Source: JAAYCI01 sp964371725 (GTDB lineage Bacteria; Bacillota; Clostridia; Oscillospirales; Ruminococcaceae). Taken from it: a DNA stretch of 64,000 nt. The stretch lies in contig CAYJNQ010000001.1 of NCBI GenBank assembly GCA_964371725.1, positions 1 through 64,000 on the forward strand, written 5' to 3'. Below the pieces are notes generated by a model. The model did not search any database and was not told the origin of the DNA. It saw only the letters and a program-made list of their open reading frames with translations. The translations under genes were made by a program, and so were the position numbers. Below, piece by piece: positions 17,202 to 27,068 of the stretch (position 1 is its first letter; every line of letters starts with the position of its first letter).

Positions 17202-19799
17202 CTAAACCAGTTCTTTCAGCTCATACAAAACCCGCAACGCCTCAAGGGGTGTAAGGGTTTCCGGATCGATACTTTGTAACTTTTCCGCCAGTTCAGAGGG
17301 CGCCACCACTGCTTGCAGGCGGTCGATCGAATCGAAATCGAGCTGGGTCACCGGCACATTCAGCTTGCTTGTTTCCTCCAGTGTGCAAAGCACCTCTTTG
17401 GCACGCTCTACAACGCCCTCGGGCAGGCCGGCCAATTTTGCCACTTGAATGCCGTAGCTGTCGTCGGCCGCGCCGCGCACAATGCGCCGCAGAAATGTGA
17501 TGTCATCGCCGCGTTTTTTTACAGCGATGTTGTAATTCTTAACGCCGTCTATCGAATTTTCAAGCGCGGTCAATTCATGATAATGTGTGGCAAACATCGT
17601 TTTACAGCCGGGCCCCACATCTGTGTCTGCCAGGTATTCCACCACGGCCTGGGCAATGCTCATGCCATCAAAGGTGGAGGTTCCACGCCCAATTTCATCC
17701 AGAATCACAAGACTTTTAGCGCTTGCCTCCTCTAAAATTTCGGCCACCTCTGTCATCTCTACCATGAAAGTGGACTTTCCGCTTGCCAAATCGTCTGAGG
17801 CACCCACACGCGTGAACACCGCATCGCACACACCCACGGTGCACCGCTCGGCCGGCACAAACGAGCCAATTTGTGCCATGAGCACAAGCAAAGCCGTTTG
17901 CCGCATATAGGTGGATTTTCCGGCCATGTTCGGCCCTGTTATCACCTGCATCCGGTAGTCGTCGCAGTTGAGCTTGGCATCATTTGGCACAAAGGGCGCT
18001 CCCTGCTGCATTTTTTCCACCACGGGGTGTCGCCCGCCCACTATCTCCACCGTGTTTCCCTCGTTCACAAGTGGACGCACATAGCGCCCGGCCACGGCCA
18101 CACCGGCCAGGCACGAAAGCACATCTGCCTCCGCAAGGCAATCGGCCACCGCCTGTATGCGCACTTGCTCTTCGCTTACCTGCAAGAGCAAGGCATGGTA
18201 TAATTCCCGCTCCAAAACGGCAAGTTGCTCGCCTGCACGCAAAATACGGGTCTCCAGTGTTTTGAGCTCCTCGGTGATGTACCGCTCCCCATTCGTGAGG
18301 GTTTGCTTTCGCACAAAGTAATCCGGCACTTGCTGCGTGAACGATTTACTCACCTCAATATAGTAGCCAAACACCTTGTTAAAGCCAATTTTCAAAGTGC
18401 GAATGCCGGTTTCCTCTTTTAGGCGTGCCTCAATACCCGCAAGCAACCCCGTGCCGCCACTGTGGATGTCTCGCAATTCGTCCACGGCCTCGGAAAAACC
18501 TGCACGAATGTAGCCGCCATCTTTCAACGTGGCAGGCGGCTCGTCGGCGACGGTTTCCAAAATGAGGCTTGCCACATCCTGCAAGGGGTCAATCCGTGTA
18601 TACAACTCTTGTAATTTGGGCGCCGAAAAGGCAGAAAGCCGCTGCAAAATACCGGGCAAACGCAAACAGGTAGAGGCAAGTGCCGTCAATTCACGCGGGG
18701 TTGCCGTGCCAAACACCACGCGCGTTAAAAGACGCTCCATGTCAAACACATGGGCCAGCTCTTCACACAATTCCAAACGAAGAACCGTATTTTCAAAAAG
18801 GTCTTCCACGGCATCGAGGCGGGCAGAAATGGCCGATGCACTAAGCAAAGGACGCTCTATCCAGTGGCGCAAAAGACGTTTTCCCATGGCGGTTTCTGTT
18901 TGATCAAGCACCCAAAGCAAACTTCCCTTTTTCTCTTTACCACGCAGTGTTTCCAAAATTTCCAAGTTGGCAAGGCTTGTTCTGGGCAGGCTCATGTAGC
19001 GCGTTTCCCCCTCGCGGCGGATGTGCTTTAAGCGCTCTACCCCTGTTTTCTGTGTGCGATATAGGTAAGCCAAAAGCGCCCCTAAGGCCGCAAAATCGGC
19101 GGCATTTTCGTTTGGCAGTATCGCCACCGCGCCAAAGTGACCCGTGAGCAAAGGTCGCGTATTTTCCGCACTGAAATCTTCCTCGTCCAAAAGATCCACA
19201 CTCACATGGGCCGCCAACTGCTCTTTGATGAAATTCGTGATTTCTTTGTGCTCTAGTATATCGCTGTTGAACAATATTTCACTTGGGAAAAACCGCGAAA
19301 GGGCACTGCAAATTTGTTTATCCAGCCGCTCCCCCTGCACAAAATCGGTGTACACACAACCCGTGGATACATCGGCAAAGCACAGCCCGGCACCTGTTTT
19401 TTGAATGTAGATGCACGCGATGTAGTTGTTGCGGTCGTCCGAAAGCATCGAGCTTTCCACCACTGTGCCCGGCGTTACCACACGCACCACGTCTCGCTTT
19501 ACCAGCCCCTTTGCCAAGGCAGCGTCTTCCACCTGCTCGCAGATGGCCACCTTATATCCCTTTTCAATGAGGCGCTTTGTGTATGCCTCGGCCGAGTGGT
19601 GGGGCACCCCACACATGGGTGCACGCTCTTCTAAGCCAAAATCTTTTCCGGTGAGGGTAAGCTCCAGTTCTTTCGAGGCCAAAACGGCATCCTCAAAAAA
19701 CATTTCGTAAAAATCTCCCACACGAAAAAACAGGATTTTGTCTTTATTTTGCTCTTTGATGTCTCTGTATTGCTCCAGCATAGGAGATGCTTTCGCCAT
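17202..19799 (-). CDS. mutS: DNA mismatch repair protein MutS
   Basis: An 865-residue mismatch recognition ATPase. The N-terminal mismatch-binding motif is VGDFYEMFFEDA (Phe-x-Glu wedge). The ABC-type ATPase has Walker A GPNMAGKST, the signature region DDLASGKSTFMVEM, Walker B LVILDEIGRGTSTFDG and the His of FATHYHELT. Length fits MutS1. GAGGAGTGAGG precedes the ATG. It is 36 bases upstream of mutL, so the two form an operon. Confidence 0.97.
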   Translation of the reverse strand: MAKASPMLEQYRDIKEQNKDKILFFRVGDFYEMFFEDAVLASKELELTLTGKDFGLEERAPMCGVPHHSAEAYTKRLIEKGYKVAICEQVEDAALAKGLVKRDVVRVVTPGTVVESSMLSDDRNNYIACIYIQKTGAGLCFADVSTGCVYTDFVQGERLDKQICSALSRFFPSEILFNSDILEHKEITNFIKEQLAAHVSVDLLDEEDFSAENTRPLLTGHFGAVAILPNENAADFAALGALLAYLYRTQKTGVERLKHIRREGETRYMSLPRTSLANLEILETLRGKEKKGSLLWVLDQTETAMGKRLLRHWIERPLLSASAISARLDAVEDLFENTVLRLELCEELAHVFDMERLLTRVVFGTATPRELTALASTCLRLPGILQRLSAFSAPKLQELYTRIDPLQDVASLILETVADEPPATLKDGGYIRAGFSEAVDELRDIHSGGTGLLAGIEARLKEETGIRTLKIGFNKVFGYYIEVSKSFTQQVPDYFVRKQTLTNGERYITEELKTLETRILRAGEQLAVLERELYHALLLQVSEEQVRIQAVADCLAEADVLSCLAGVAVAGRYVRPLVNEGNTVEIVGGRHPVVEKMQQGAPFVPNDAKLNCDDYRMQVITGPNMAGKSTYMRQTALLVLMAQIGSFVPAERCTVGVCDAVFTRVGASDDLASGKSTFMVEMTEVAEILEEASAKSLVILDEIGRGTSTFDGMSIAQAVVEYLADTDVGPGCKTMFATHYHELTALENSIDGVKNYNIAVKKRGDDITFLRRIVRGAADDSYGIQVAKLAGLPEGVVERAKEVLCTLEETSKLNVPVTQLDFDSIDRLQAVVAPSELAEKLQSIDPETLTPLEALRVLYELKELV

Positions 19800-19870
19800 G
19801 CATCCTCACTCCTCTTTTGGTTCCTCCGGATTGTGTTCAAACGAATTGGAACCGTCAAAACCAAATTAAT

Positions 19871-19925
19871 CCCCGCTTTGTCAAAACCTACAGAGGTTTT
19901 GAGAGAAGCAGGGGTTTTCTTTTTT
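19871..19925. terminator. hairpin with T run on the plus strand between ricA-like gene and mutS
   Basis: CCCCGCTT...TCAAAACCT pairs with AGGTTTTGA...AAGCAGGGG around an ACAG loop. The T run (TTTTCTTTTTT) lies on the plus-strand side, although both flanking genes are on the minus strand. It may stop antisense transcription or act as a weak attenuator before mutS. Confidence 0.45.
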
Positions 19926-19976
19926 GCCTGCAAATGTACGGCCAAAAAATGTGGGTGAACCCGTTCTAAAGAAGCC

Positions 19977-20393
19977 CTAGCCGCAACCCGCACAAGAGCT
20001 GCATCCACCACCACAACCCTGTTCCGCCACCGGTTTTTCCACCTGCATGGGGTCGCCCCCATCTACGGCCGTATTCAAAATAGCGTTCACATACAACATG
20101 AACTCTTCCACATCGTCTTTGGCCTCGTTGTAGGCCTGCATATTGGGGTTTTGCATGATGCGTGTATACAACGAATTGATGCGGTCTTCCAGTGCGTCAA
20201 CGCGTTCTCCACTGCTGTCTTCCTTGCCCATTTCGCTGTTCAAATCTTGCCTTGCAGCGCCAAACTCGCTCAGCATGGTTTGCAGCTCAACGTCCTCGTC
20301 ATTTGCCTTGCGTGCAGCCTGTATGTTTTGATAGCACGCCTCTTGCTGAAAAGCAGCGGCAGCCTCTTTGAACTTTAAAATTGCTTGTTCCAT
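19977..20393 (-). CDS. YlbF/YmcA (RicA/RicF) family protein with Cys tail
   Basis: A 138-residue helical protein of the YlbF/YmcA family, subunits of the Y-complex that in B. subtilis binds RNase Y and carries [4Fe-4S] clusters. The helical core (about residues 5-115) includes KFKEAAAAFQQEACYQNIQ and DLNSEMGKEDSSGERVDALEDRI. The end CGGGCSSCAGCG holds four Cys and could bind a cluster. It sits next to miaB, where ymcA sits in B. subtilis, although its Cys-rich tail recalls YlbF. AAGGAG precedes the ATG. No YaaT/RicT partner is in the window. Confidence 0.8.
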   Translation of the reverse strand: MEQAILKFKEAAAAFQQEACYQNIQAARKANDEDVELQTMLSEFGAARQDLNSEMGKEDSSGERVDALEDRINSLYTRIMQNPNMQAYNEAKDDVEEFMLYVNAILNTAVDGGDPMQVEKPVAEQGCGGGCSSCAGCG

Positions 20394-20425
20394 TGTATTG
20401 CTCCTTTTGTTTTTTGTCAGATTGG

Positions 20426-21838
20426 CTATTTCACAAGCTCGCCGGCCAGCATGGCACCTTTTAATTCATGTACCTTCACTTGCACAAAGCGCCCCTCCAA
20501 ATTTTCTTCAGACGGAAAATCACACAGCATGTTGTTGTCTAGCCTGCCACTTAAAAACCCCTCTGTACGGCCTTTCCCCTCTACCAGCACCGAGAAACAT
20601 TGCCCAATCCAGGGTTTGGCAAGCTCGCTTAAAATTTCTTCCTGCATCTCTAAAATGTTTGCAATGCGCCCACTCTTTTCGCTGTGCGGCATTGCGTCCG
20701 GCAGTTCGGCCGCCTTTGTGCCCGGCCTTTTTGAGTAAATAAAAGTGAACAGCTGGGTGAACCCCACTTGCTGAATCAGCTTGCATGTATCTTCAAAATC
20801 GCCTTCGCTCTCGCCGGGAAAGCCCACCATGATATCGGAAGAAAAGGTCATCTCCGGGCATTTTTCCTTGGCGTATCGAATGAGACCCAGGTACTCCTCT
20901 GCCGTGTAGTTGCGGTTCATACGGGCCAAAATGTCGTTCGAGCCGGATTGCACAGGCAGGTGCAAATGTTTACACAGCTGTCTGTGTTTTGCCATGGTAT
21001 CTATCATTTTGCGCGTGGCATCCTTTGGATGGCTCGTCATAAACCGAATTTGATACTCGCCCGGCACTTCACACAAAAGCTCAAGCAAATCGCTAAAATC
21101 GGTGTTTTCAGAAAGCCCTTTTCCATAGGAGTTCACATTTTGGCCAAGCAGGGTAATTTCTTTATATCCCGTTTCCACCAAACCTCTGAACTCTTCAAGA
21201 ATATCGGCCGAAGCGCGGCTGCGTTCGGGCCCGCGCACAAGGGGAACAATGCAATAAGAGCAGTGGTTGTCGCACCCGTACATGATGGGCAAAAAGGCTT
21301 TCACCGCAGAATCTCTGCGCTGTGGCACCTCCTCCACCACTTCTTCGCGAAGCTTTGGCAAACGCAAGGCCCGTTTTCGGGTGCTCAAACGCTCTGCCAA
21401 AATATCCGGCAACAAATCCACTGCATTTGTTCCCAAAATCAAATCCACATAGGGATAACTGGTGCGCAATTTATCCACGGTGCTTTTTTCTTCCGCCATG
21501 CAACCACATACGCCGATAAGCATACTCGGCTTTGCCGCTTTCAGCGCTTTTAGAGCCCCCAAATTGCCATACATACGCTGTTCTGCATGTTCGCGCACCG
21601 CACAGGTATTGAACAACACCAGGTCTGCCTGTGCCACCTGCTCGGTTAAATCAAAACCCACATCCAACAAAACACCTTTCAGCCGCTCTCCATCATTCAC
21701 ACTTTGCTGGCAGCCAAAACTGCGCACATATGCTTTGGGGGTGTTGCGGTAGTGCGCCCTGAGCACATCTTCCGATCGTTGGTTTTTTTGATACTTTACT
21801 CGCTTCACTTTCGTGCCTATACCCTTCCCGGAACCCAT
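20426..21838 (-). CDS. miaB: tRNA-2-methylthio-N6-dimethylallyladenosine synthase
   Basis: A 470-residue radical SAM methylthiotransferase acting on MiaA-modified tRNA. The N-terminal UPF0004 domain has the auxiliary cluster Cys in RSFGCQQSVND, NTCAVREHAEQR and GVCGCMAEEKS. The radical SAM CxxxCxxC motif is CDNHCSYC. A C-terminal TRAM domain ends near VKVHELKGAMLAGE. The N terminus before the UPF0004 domain is long (about 35 residues) and lacks a clear ribosome site, so the true start may be internal. A strong promoter lies 30 bases upstream. Confidence 0.95.
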   Translation of the reverse strand: MGSGKGIGTKVKRVKYQKNQRSEDVLRAHYRNTPKAYVRSFGCQQSVNDGERLKGVLLDVGFDLTEQVAQADLVLFNTCAVREHAEQRMYGNLGALKALKAAKPSMLIGVCGCMAEEKSTVDKLRTSYPYVDLILGTNAVDLLPDILAERLSTRKRALRLPKLREEVVEEVPQRRDSAVKAFLPIMYGCDNHCSYCIVPLVRGPERSRASADILEEFRGLVETGYKEITLLGQNVNSYGKGLSENTDFSDLLELLCEVPGEYQIRFMTSHPKDATRKMIDTMAKHRQLCKHLHLPVQSGSNDILARMNRNYTAEEYLGLIRYAKEKCPEMTFSSDIMVGFPGESEGDFEDTCKLIQQVGFTQLFTFIYSKRPGTKAAELPDAMPHSEKSGRIANILEMQEEILSELAKPWIGQCFSVLVEGKGRTEGFLSGRLDNNMLCDFPSEENLEGRFVQVKVHELKGAMLAGELVK

Positions 21839-21867
21839 TGTGCCAAGTAACGAAACTTATACTATTT

Positions 21868-21896
21868 ATTATATCTGAATTGAAAGGCGCTGGCAA
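21868..21896 (-). promoter_or_regulatory. strong promoter upstream of miaB
   Basis: On the minus strand TTGCCA (21891-21896) and a perfect TATAAT (21868-21873) are 17 bases apart, just downstream of the uvrA stop. It would drive miaB, the ricA-like gene, mutS, mutL and perhaps the genes beyond. Confidence 0.75.
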
Positions 21897-21899
21897 GCT

Positions 21900-24731
21900 T
21901 TATCTTGGTTTTGGAAGAAGCGGCGCCAAATACTGCCCCGTAAATGAAGCGGCCACCTTGGCCACCTCCTCCGGCGTTCCCTGTGCCACAATTTCGCCAC
22001 CCTCGCTGCCACCCTCGGGGCCCAGGTCTATCACATGGTCGGCCCGCTTGATAACATCCAAATTATGCTCGATGACAATGACGGTGTTGCCGGCGTCCAC
22101 CAGTTTGTCCAGCACTTTGAGCAGCTTGTTCACATCCTCGATGTGCAAACCCGTGGTGGGCTCATCCAAAATGTACACCGTTTGGCCCGTGTTGCGTTTC
22201 GAGAGTTCCAGCGCCAATTTCACGCGCTGCGCCTCGCCGCCGGAAAGCGTGGTGGCACTTTGGCCAAGCCGGATATAGCCAAGCCCCACATCCACAAGCG
22301 TTTGAATTTTTCTGTGAATTTTGGGAATGTTTTCAAAAAATGCTGCGGCCTCTTCGGCCGTCATTTCAAGCACATCGCGAATGGTTTTATCCCGATAGTG
22401 TACCTCCAGCGTTTCGCGGTTGTAGCGTGCACCCTTGCACACCTCACACGGCACATAGATATCCGGCAAAAAGTGCATCTCAATCTTCAAAATGCCGTCT
22501 CCTTCGCAGGCTTCACAGCGCCCACCTTTCACATTGAACGAAAATCGCCCGGGGCCGTAGCCGCGCATTTTGGCCTCTTGCGTTTGGGCAAACAAACCAC
22601 GGATATCGGTGAACACGCTTGTGTAGGTGGCCGGGTTCGAGCGCGGTGTGCGCCCAATGGGGCTTTGGTCGATACCGATCACCTTGTCCACCCACTCTTC
22701 GCCCAAAAGTTTTTCGTGTTTGCCCGCAAAGGCACGCGCACCGTTTAAATCGGCCGCAAGGCGCTTGTACAGAATTTCATTCACCAAAGACGACTTTCCC
22801 GAGCCGGAAATGCCGGTCACGCAGGTCATGACACCCAGCGGAAACGAAACGGTGATATTTTTCAAGTTGTTCTGTGTAGCCCCCACCACTTGTAAGCTGT
22901 GCCCGGTGCCACTGCGGCGTTTTTCGGGCACTTTAATTTCTTTTTTTCCGCTTAGATACTGCCCTGTAAGGCTGTTTTTTGCCCGTTTAATGTCTTGCAG
23001 GCTGCCTTGCGCCACAAGTTCGCCGCCGTGCACGCCTGCGCCGGGGCCAATATCCACAATATAGTCGGCCGCGCGCATGGTTTCTTCGTCATGCTCCACC
23101 ACAATGAGGGTATTGCCAAGGTCTCGCAGGCGTAAAAGCGTGGCAATGAGCTTGGCATTGTCGCGTTGGTGCAGGCCGATGCTGGGCTCGTCGAGCACAT
23201 AGAGCACCCCGGTGAGTGCACTGCCTATCTGTGTGGCCAGGCGAATGCGCTGGCTCTCGCCACCGGAAAGGCTGGCCGCACCACGTGAAAGTGTGAGATA
23301 GCCAAGCCCCACACTTTGCAAAAACCCAAGCCGTTCCTTAATTTCTTTCAGCACCCCGTCGCCGATGAGGTGTTCACGCTCGCTGAGCTGAATCCCATCG
23401 AAAAACGCCAACGCTTGCACCACGCTTTTTTCCGTGAGCACACTGACATTGATGCCGCCCACGGTAACCGCGAGGCTGGCCGGTTTTAAGCGCTGCCCAT
23501 GGCAAGAGGGACACTTAACCCCACGCATACACAAGGCAATTTCTTCGCGCATCCACTCACTGCTGCTCTCGCGGAAGCGGCGCTCCAAATTGGGTATCAC
23601 GCCCTCGAAATCGGTGTTGTACACGCCCGAGCCGAATTCATTTTCCCGAACCATTTTTAGTTTCTTTCCCTTTGTTCCGTATAAGATGGCCTCCACTGCC
23701 GCTTTGCTCATCTCGGCAATGGGGGTGTCCAACGTAAAGCCGTATTCTTTGGCAAGCCCCAGATAATACATCTCGCTGATGGAGCCTTCGGCATAATGCC
23801 AGCCGCTGGCTTTCACGGCCTTTTCGCGCAGGGACAGGCTTTTATTGGGGATAATCAAATCCGCATCCACCTGCATAAAGGTGCCAAGCCCTGTGCAGGT
23901 TTCACACGCACCAAAGGGGTTGTTGAACGAAAACATCCGCGGACTTAGCTCCTCGATGGAAGTGCCATGCTCGGGGCAGGCATAACTTTGGCTGAAGCGC
24001 AGCTCTTCGCCATCGACAACAGACACGCTGACAAGCCCACCTGTTAAAGCAATGGCCGTTTCCACGGAATCCGCAAGGCGGCTGCGCACATCCTCGTTCA
24101 TCACAAGCCTATCCACCACAATGTCCACATTGTGCTTTTTGTTTTTTTCCAGCGGTATTTCCTCTTCCAAATCGTAGATGTCACCGTTGACGCGTACGCG
24201 GGCAAAACCGCCGCGCTTTGCCGCTTCGAACTCTTTTTGATGCGTTCCCTTACGCAGGCGCACCACGGGCGCAAGCACCATAAAGCGGCTTCCCTGTGGC
24301 AGCTTTAGCACCTCGTCCACAATTTGGTCCACGGTTTGCTGGCTAATTTCTCTGCCGCACACAGGGCAATGCACCACACCAATGCGGGCATACAAAAGGC
24401 GCAAATAGTCGTAAATTTCGGTGACGGTGCCCACTGTAGAGCGCGGGTTCTTGCTGGTGGTGCGTTGGTCGATGGAGATGGCCGGGCTAAGGCCCTGGAT
24501 GTCGTCCACATCGGGTTTTTCCATCTGCCCAAGAAACTGGCGCGCATAGCTCGACAGGCTCTCCACATAGCGGCGTTGGCCGTCTGCGTAAATGGTGTCG
24601 AAGGCAAGGGACGACTTTCCCGAGCCGGACAGGCCCGTCATCACAATCAGTTTATCGCGCGGCAGGGTTAGGTCTATATTTTTCAAATTGTGCTCTCTCG
24701 CACCTTTGATGATAATTTTGTCGTTGGCCAC
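21900..24731 (-). CDS. uvrA: excinuclease ABC subunit A
   Basis: A 943-residue damage-recognition ATPase of nucleotide excision repair. Two ABC cassettes are seen: Walker A GLSGSGKSSLAFDT near the N terminus and GISGSGKSSLVNEI in the second half, with signatures LSGGESQRIRLATQ and LSGGEAQRVKLALE. Zinc sites are CPEHG...CETC in the first half (the usual CPxC has His for the second Cys) and CEACEGDG...CEVCKG in the second. Length matches the family. It lies 15 bases downstream of uvrB. uvrC is not in the window. Confidence 0.97.
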   Translation of the reverse strand: MANDKIIIKGAREHNLKNIDLTLPRDKLIVMTGLSGSGKSSLAFDTIYADGQRRYVESLSSYARQFLGQMEKPDVDDIQGLSPAISIDQRTTSKNPRSTVGTVTEIYDYLRLLYARIGVVHCPVCGREISQQTVDQIVDEVLKLPQGSRFMVLAPVVRLRKGTHQKEFEAAKRGGFARVRVNGDIYDLEEEIPLEKNKKHNVDIVVDRLVMNEDVRSRLADSVETAIALTGGLVSVSVVDGEELRFSQSYACPEHGTSIEELSPRMFSFNNPFGACETCTGLGTFMQVDADLIIPNKSLSLREKAVKASGWHYAEGSISEMYYLGLAKEYGFTLDTPIAEMSKAAVEAILYGTKGKKLKMVRENEFGSGVYNTDFEGVIPNLERRFRESSSEWMREEIALCMRGVKCPSCHGQRLKPASLAVTVGGINVSVLTEKSVVQALAFFDGIQLSEREHLIGDGVLKEIKERLGFLQSVGLGYLTLSRGAASLSGGESQRIRLATQIGSALTGVLYVLDEPSIGLHQRDNAKLIATLLRLRDLGNTLIVVEHDEETMRAADYIVDIGPGAGVHGGELVAQGSLQDIKRAKNSLTGQYLSGKKEIKVPEKRRSGTGHSLQVVGATQNNLKNITVSFPLGVMTCVTGISGSGKSSLVNEILYKRLAADLNGARAFAGKHEKLLGEEWVDKVIGIDQSPIGRTPRSNPATYTSVFTDIRGLFAQTQEAKMRGYGPGRFSFNVKGGRCEACEGDGILKIEMHFLPDIYVPCEVCKGARYNRETLEVHYRDKTIRDVLEMTAEEAAAFFENIPKIHRKIQTLVDVGLGYIRLGQSATTLSGGEAQRVKLALELSKRNTGQTVYILDEPTTGLHIEDVNKLLKVLDKLVDAGNTVIVIEHNLDVIKRADHVIDLGPEGGSEGGEIVAQGTPEEVAKVAASFTGQYLAPLLPKPR

Positions 24732-24746
24732 GTTTTTTCTACCTCT

Positions 24747-26789
24747 CTATTTCTGCTCCCAATAGGGTTTGTTCCCTTTTCGGCTGCGCCTCATTTGTTT
24801 GGGCTTATTTTTTTCGTTTTCATCTTTCATCGCCTCGCCACTGCGCACTTTTTCAATACGGTCTCGCAAAAAAGCTGCGTGCTCAAACTCCAGCATTTTG
24901 GCTGCCTCTTTCATTTCACGCGTCAGGCGTGTGATGAGCTGTTCGCGCTCCATACGGCTTAAGCGGCGGCCGCTTTTGCCCTCATCCACCTCTTTGGAAA
25001 TTTCGATGAGGCCTGCAATCTCCTTGACAATGGTTTTGGGGGTAATGCCATGCGCCTCGTTGTAGGCGGTTTGAATTTCGCGGCGGCGCTGGGTTTCGAG
25101 CATGGCCTGTTCCATGCTTGGGGTTACGCTGTCTGCATAGAGAATGACCACGCCGTCTGCATTGCGTGCCGCGCGCCCAATGGTTTGCACAAGGCTTGTG
25201 GTGCTGCGCAAAAAGCCCTCTTTATCTGCATCCAAAACAGCCACAAGAGACACCTCGGGCAAGTCGAGCCCCTCGCGCAATAAGTTGATGCCCACGAGGG
25301 CATCGATGGCGCCGCTGCGCAAATCTCGAATGAGGGCCATACGCTCGAACGTATCCACCTCGTGGTGCATATATTTCACTTTCACACCATATTCATCCAA
25401 AAACTCCGTCAAATCCTCTGCCATTTTTTTTGTGAGCGTGGTGATGAGCGTGCGCTCTCCACGCTCGATGCGCAAGTTGATTTCACTTAACAAATCATCA
25501 ATTTGCCCCTCTACGGGCTTCACGAGAACCACCGGGTCCACAAGACCCGTGGGGCGAATGATCTGCTCTACGATCTGCTGTGAATGCTCTTTCTCATAGT
25601 CACCCGGTGTTGCCGAAACAAACACGGTTTGATTTGTTTTCTCCCAAAATTCCTCGGCGCGAAGCGGGCGATTATCAAAGGCCGAAGGCAAACGAAAGCC
25701 ATAATCCACGAGAGATTTTTTGCGCGCGTAGTCTCCGCCATACATTGCACGAAGCTGCGGCAGCATCACATGGCTTTCGTCCACAAACAGCAAAAAATCA
25801 TCCGGGAAATAATCGAGCAGAGTTGTGGGTACAGAGCCCGCTTCGCGCCCGCTTAACACACGCGAATAATTTTCAATGCCCTTGCACATGCCCACTTCTT
25901 CCAGCATCTCCATATCGTAATTGGTTCGCTGGGCAATGCGCTGGGCCTCAATGAGTTTGCCCTCCTCAGTAAACAGTCTCACCTGCTCGCTCATTTCGCT
26001 TTGCAAGTCGGCAATGCCTTTTTTGAGTTTATCGGGCGACACAATGTAGTGGCTGGCCGGGAAGATGGCCACATGCTGCAAAAGCCGCGTGCGCTCGCCT
26101 GTAAGCGGTGTGATTTCGCTGATTCTATCCACCTCGTCGCCAAAAAATTCCACGCGAAAGGCCACGCCCTCGGCATAGGCCGGGTGAATTTCCACCACAT
26201 CTCCTTTCACACGAAACTTGTTTCGTGTGAAATTCACGTCGTTTCGCTCGTATTGCAAATCCACAAGGCGGCGCAACAGCTGGTCGCGGCTCATTTGCAT
26301 ACCCGGGCGCAGGCTGATAACCATGCTGCGGTAATCGATGGGGTCACCAAGGGAATAGATGCAAGACACCGAGGCCACAATGATTACATCCCGTCTTTCA
26401 GATAAGGCCGCCGTGGCACTGTGGCGCAAGCGGTCTATTTCATCGTTGATTTGGCTGTCTTTTTCGATGTAGGTGTCGCTGGAGGGAATGTAAGCCTCTG
26501 GCTGATAATAGTCATAGTAGCTTACAAAATATTCAACGGCATTGTTTGGAAAAAACTCCCTAAACTCGGTGCAAAGCTGGGCTGCGAGGGTTTTGTTGTG
26601 AGCCAGCACCAAGGTGGGACGGTTCACTTTGGCAATGACATTGGCCATGGTGAAAGTTTTTCCACTGCCCGTCACCCCAAGTAAGGTTTGTGCCTTTTGA
26701 CCTTGCACAATCCCGTTTGCGAGCTCTTCTACAGCCTTTGGCTGGTCGCCTGTTGGGCGATAGTCGGATTGTAGGCTAAACTGATCCAT
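24747..26789 (-). CDS. uvrB: excinuclease ABC subunit B
   Basis: A 680-residue helicase-like protein loaded onto damage by UvrA. Walker A is LLGVTGSGKTFT; the beta-hairpin region YYDYYQPEAYIPSSDTYIEKD is typical; motif VI is QTIGRAARNADG. A C-terminal UvrC-binding UVR domain is present (LTREMKEAAKMLEFEHAAFLRDRI). ATG at 26789 has AGGAGA before it; the open frame extends 123 bases further upstream across the promoter and is not used. The last residues are basic. Confidence 0.97.
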   Translation of the reverse strand: MDQFSLQSDYRPTGDQPKAVEELANGIVQGQKAQTLLGVTGSGKTFTMANVIAKVNRPTLVLAHNKTLAAQLCTEFREFFPNNAVEYFVSYYDYYQPEAYIPSSDTYIEKDSQINDEIDRLRHSATAALSERRDVIIVASVSCIYSLGDPIDYRSMVISLRPGMQMSRDQLLRRLVDLQYERNDVNFTRNKFRVKGDVVEIHPAYAEGVAFRVEFFGDEVDRISEITPLTGERTRLLQHVAIFPASHYIVSPDKLKKGIADLQSEMSEQVRLFTEEGKLIEAQRIAQRTNYDMEMLEEVGMCKGIENYSRVLSGREAGSVPTTLLDYFPDDFLLFVDESHVMLPQLRAMYGGDYARKKSLVDYGFRLPSAFDNRPLRAEEFWEKTNQTVFVSATPGDYEKEHSQQIVEQIIRPTGLVDPVVLVKPVEGQIDDLLSEINLRIERGERTLITTLTKKMAEDLTEFLDEYGVKVKYMHHEVDTFERMALIRDLRSGAIDALVGINLLREGLDLPEVSLVAVLDADKEGFLRSTTSLVQTIGRAARNADGVVILYADSVTPSMEQAMLETQRRREIQTAYNEAHGITPKTIVKEIAGLIEISKEVDEGKSGRRLSRMEREQLITRLTREMKEAAKMLEFEHAAFLRDRIEKVRSGEAMKDENEKNKPKQMRRSRKGNKPYWEQK

Positions 26790-26855
26790 TGTCTCTCCTG
26801 TTTTGTAAAAATCAAAGTACTGCGCCTTTGCCCTGTGCGAAAGCGAGTATTCTTT

Positions 26856-26864
26856 AGTATAGCA
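26856..26864 (-). promoter_or_regulatory. extended -10 promoter of uvrBA
   Basis: On the minus strand TGC-TATACT forms an extended -10 about 65 bases before the uvrB start. The -35 is weak. No LexA box of the Bacillus type was seen by eye. Confidence 0.5.
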
Positions 26865-26965
26865 TGAAAGTATCAAAAAATCATGAAAATTTCCGAAAAG
26901 TGCCCTGCACATTTTTTCTTTATCTGGAATGTGTTACAATAAACTTGCACACATCTCCACAACAC

Positions 26966-27003
26966 AAAAAAACGCCCCTCAAAGCATGGCTTTGTGAGGA
27001 GGG
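26966..27003 (-). terminator. intrinsic terminator after radC
   Basis: On the minus strand a CTCACAAAGC / GCTTTGAG stem with a CAT loop and one bulge is followed by GGGGCG and seven T. It separates radC from uvrBA. Confidence 0.65.
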
Positions 27004-27068
27004 CCCCAGCAAAAATCAACCGGATGTTTCGCTTTAAAATCGAAGCTGAATTCATTTCCAATGTGGCT

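Noticed and set aside
20768..21553. 261-codon plus-strand open frame
   Set aside because: Antisense shadow of miaB; no domain and no start signal.
26790..26912. LexA-type operator before uvrB
   Set aside because: No CGAAC-N4-GTTCG-like palindrome was found by eye; only an extended -10 promoter.
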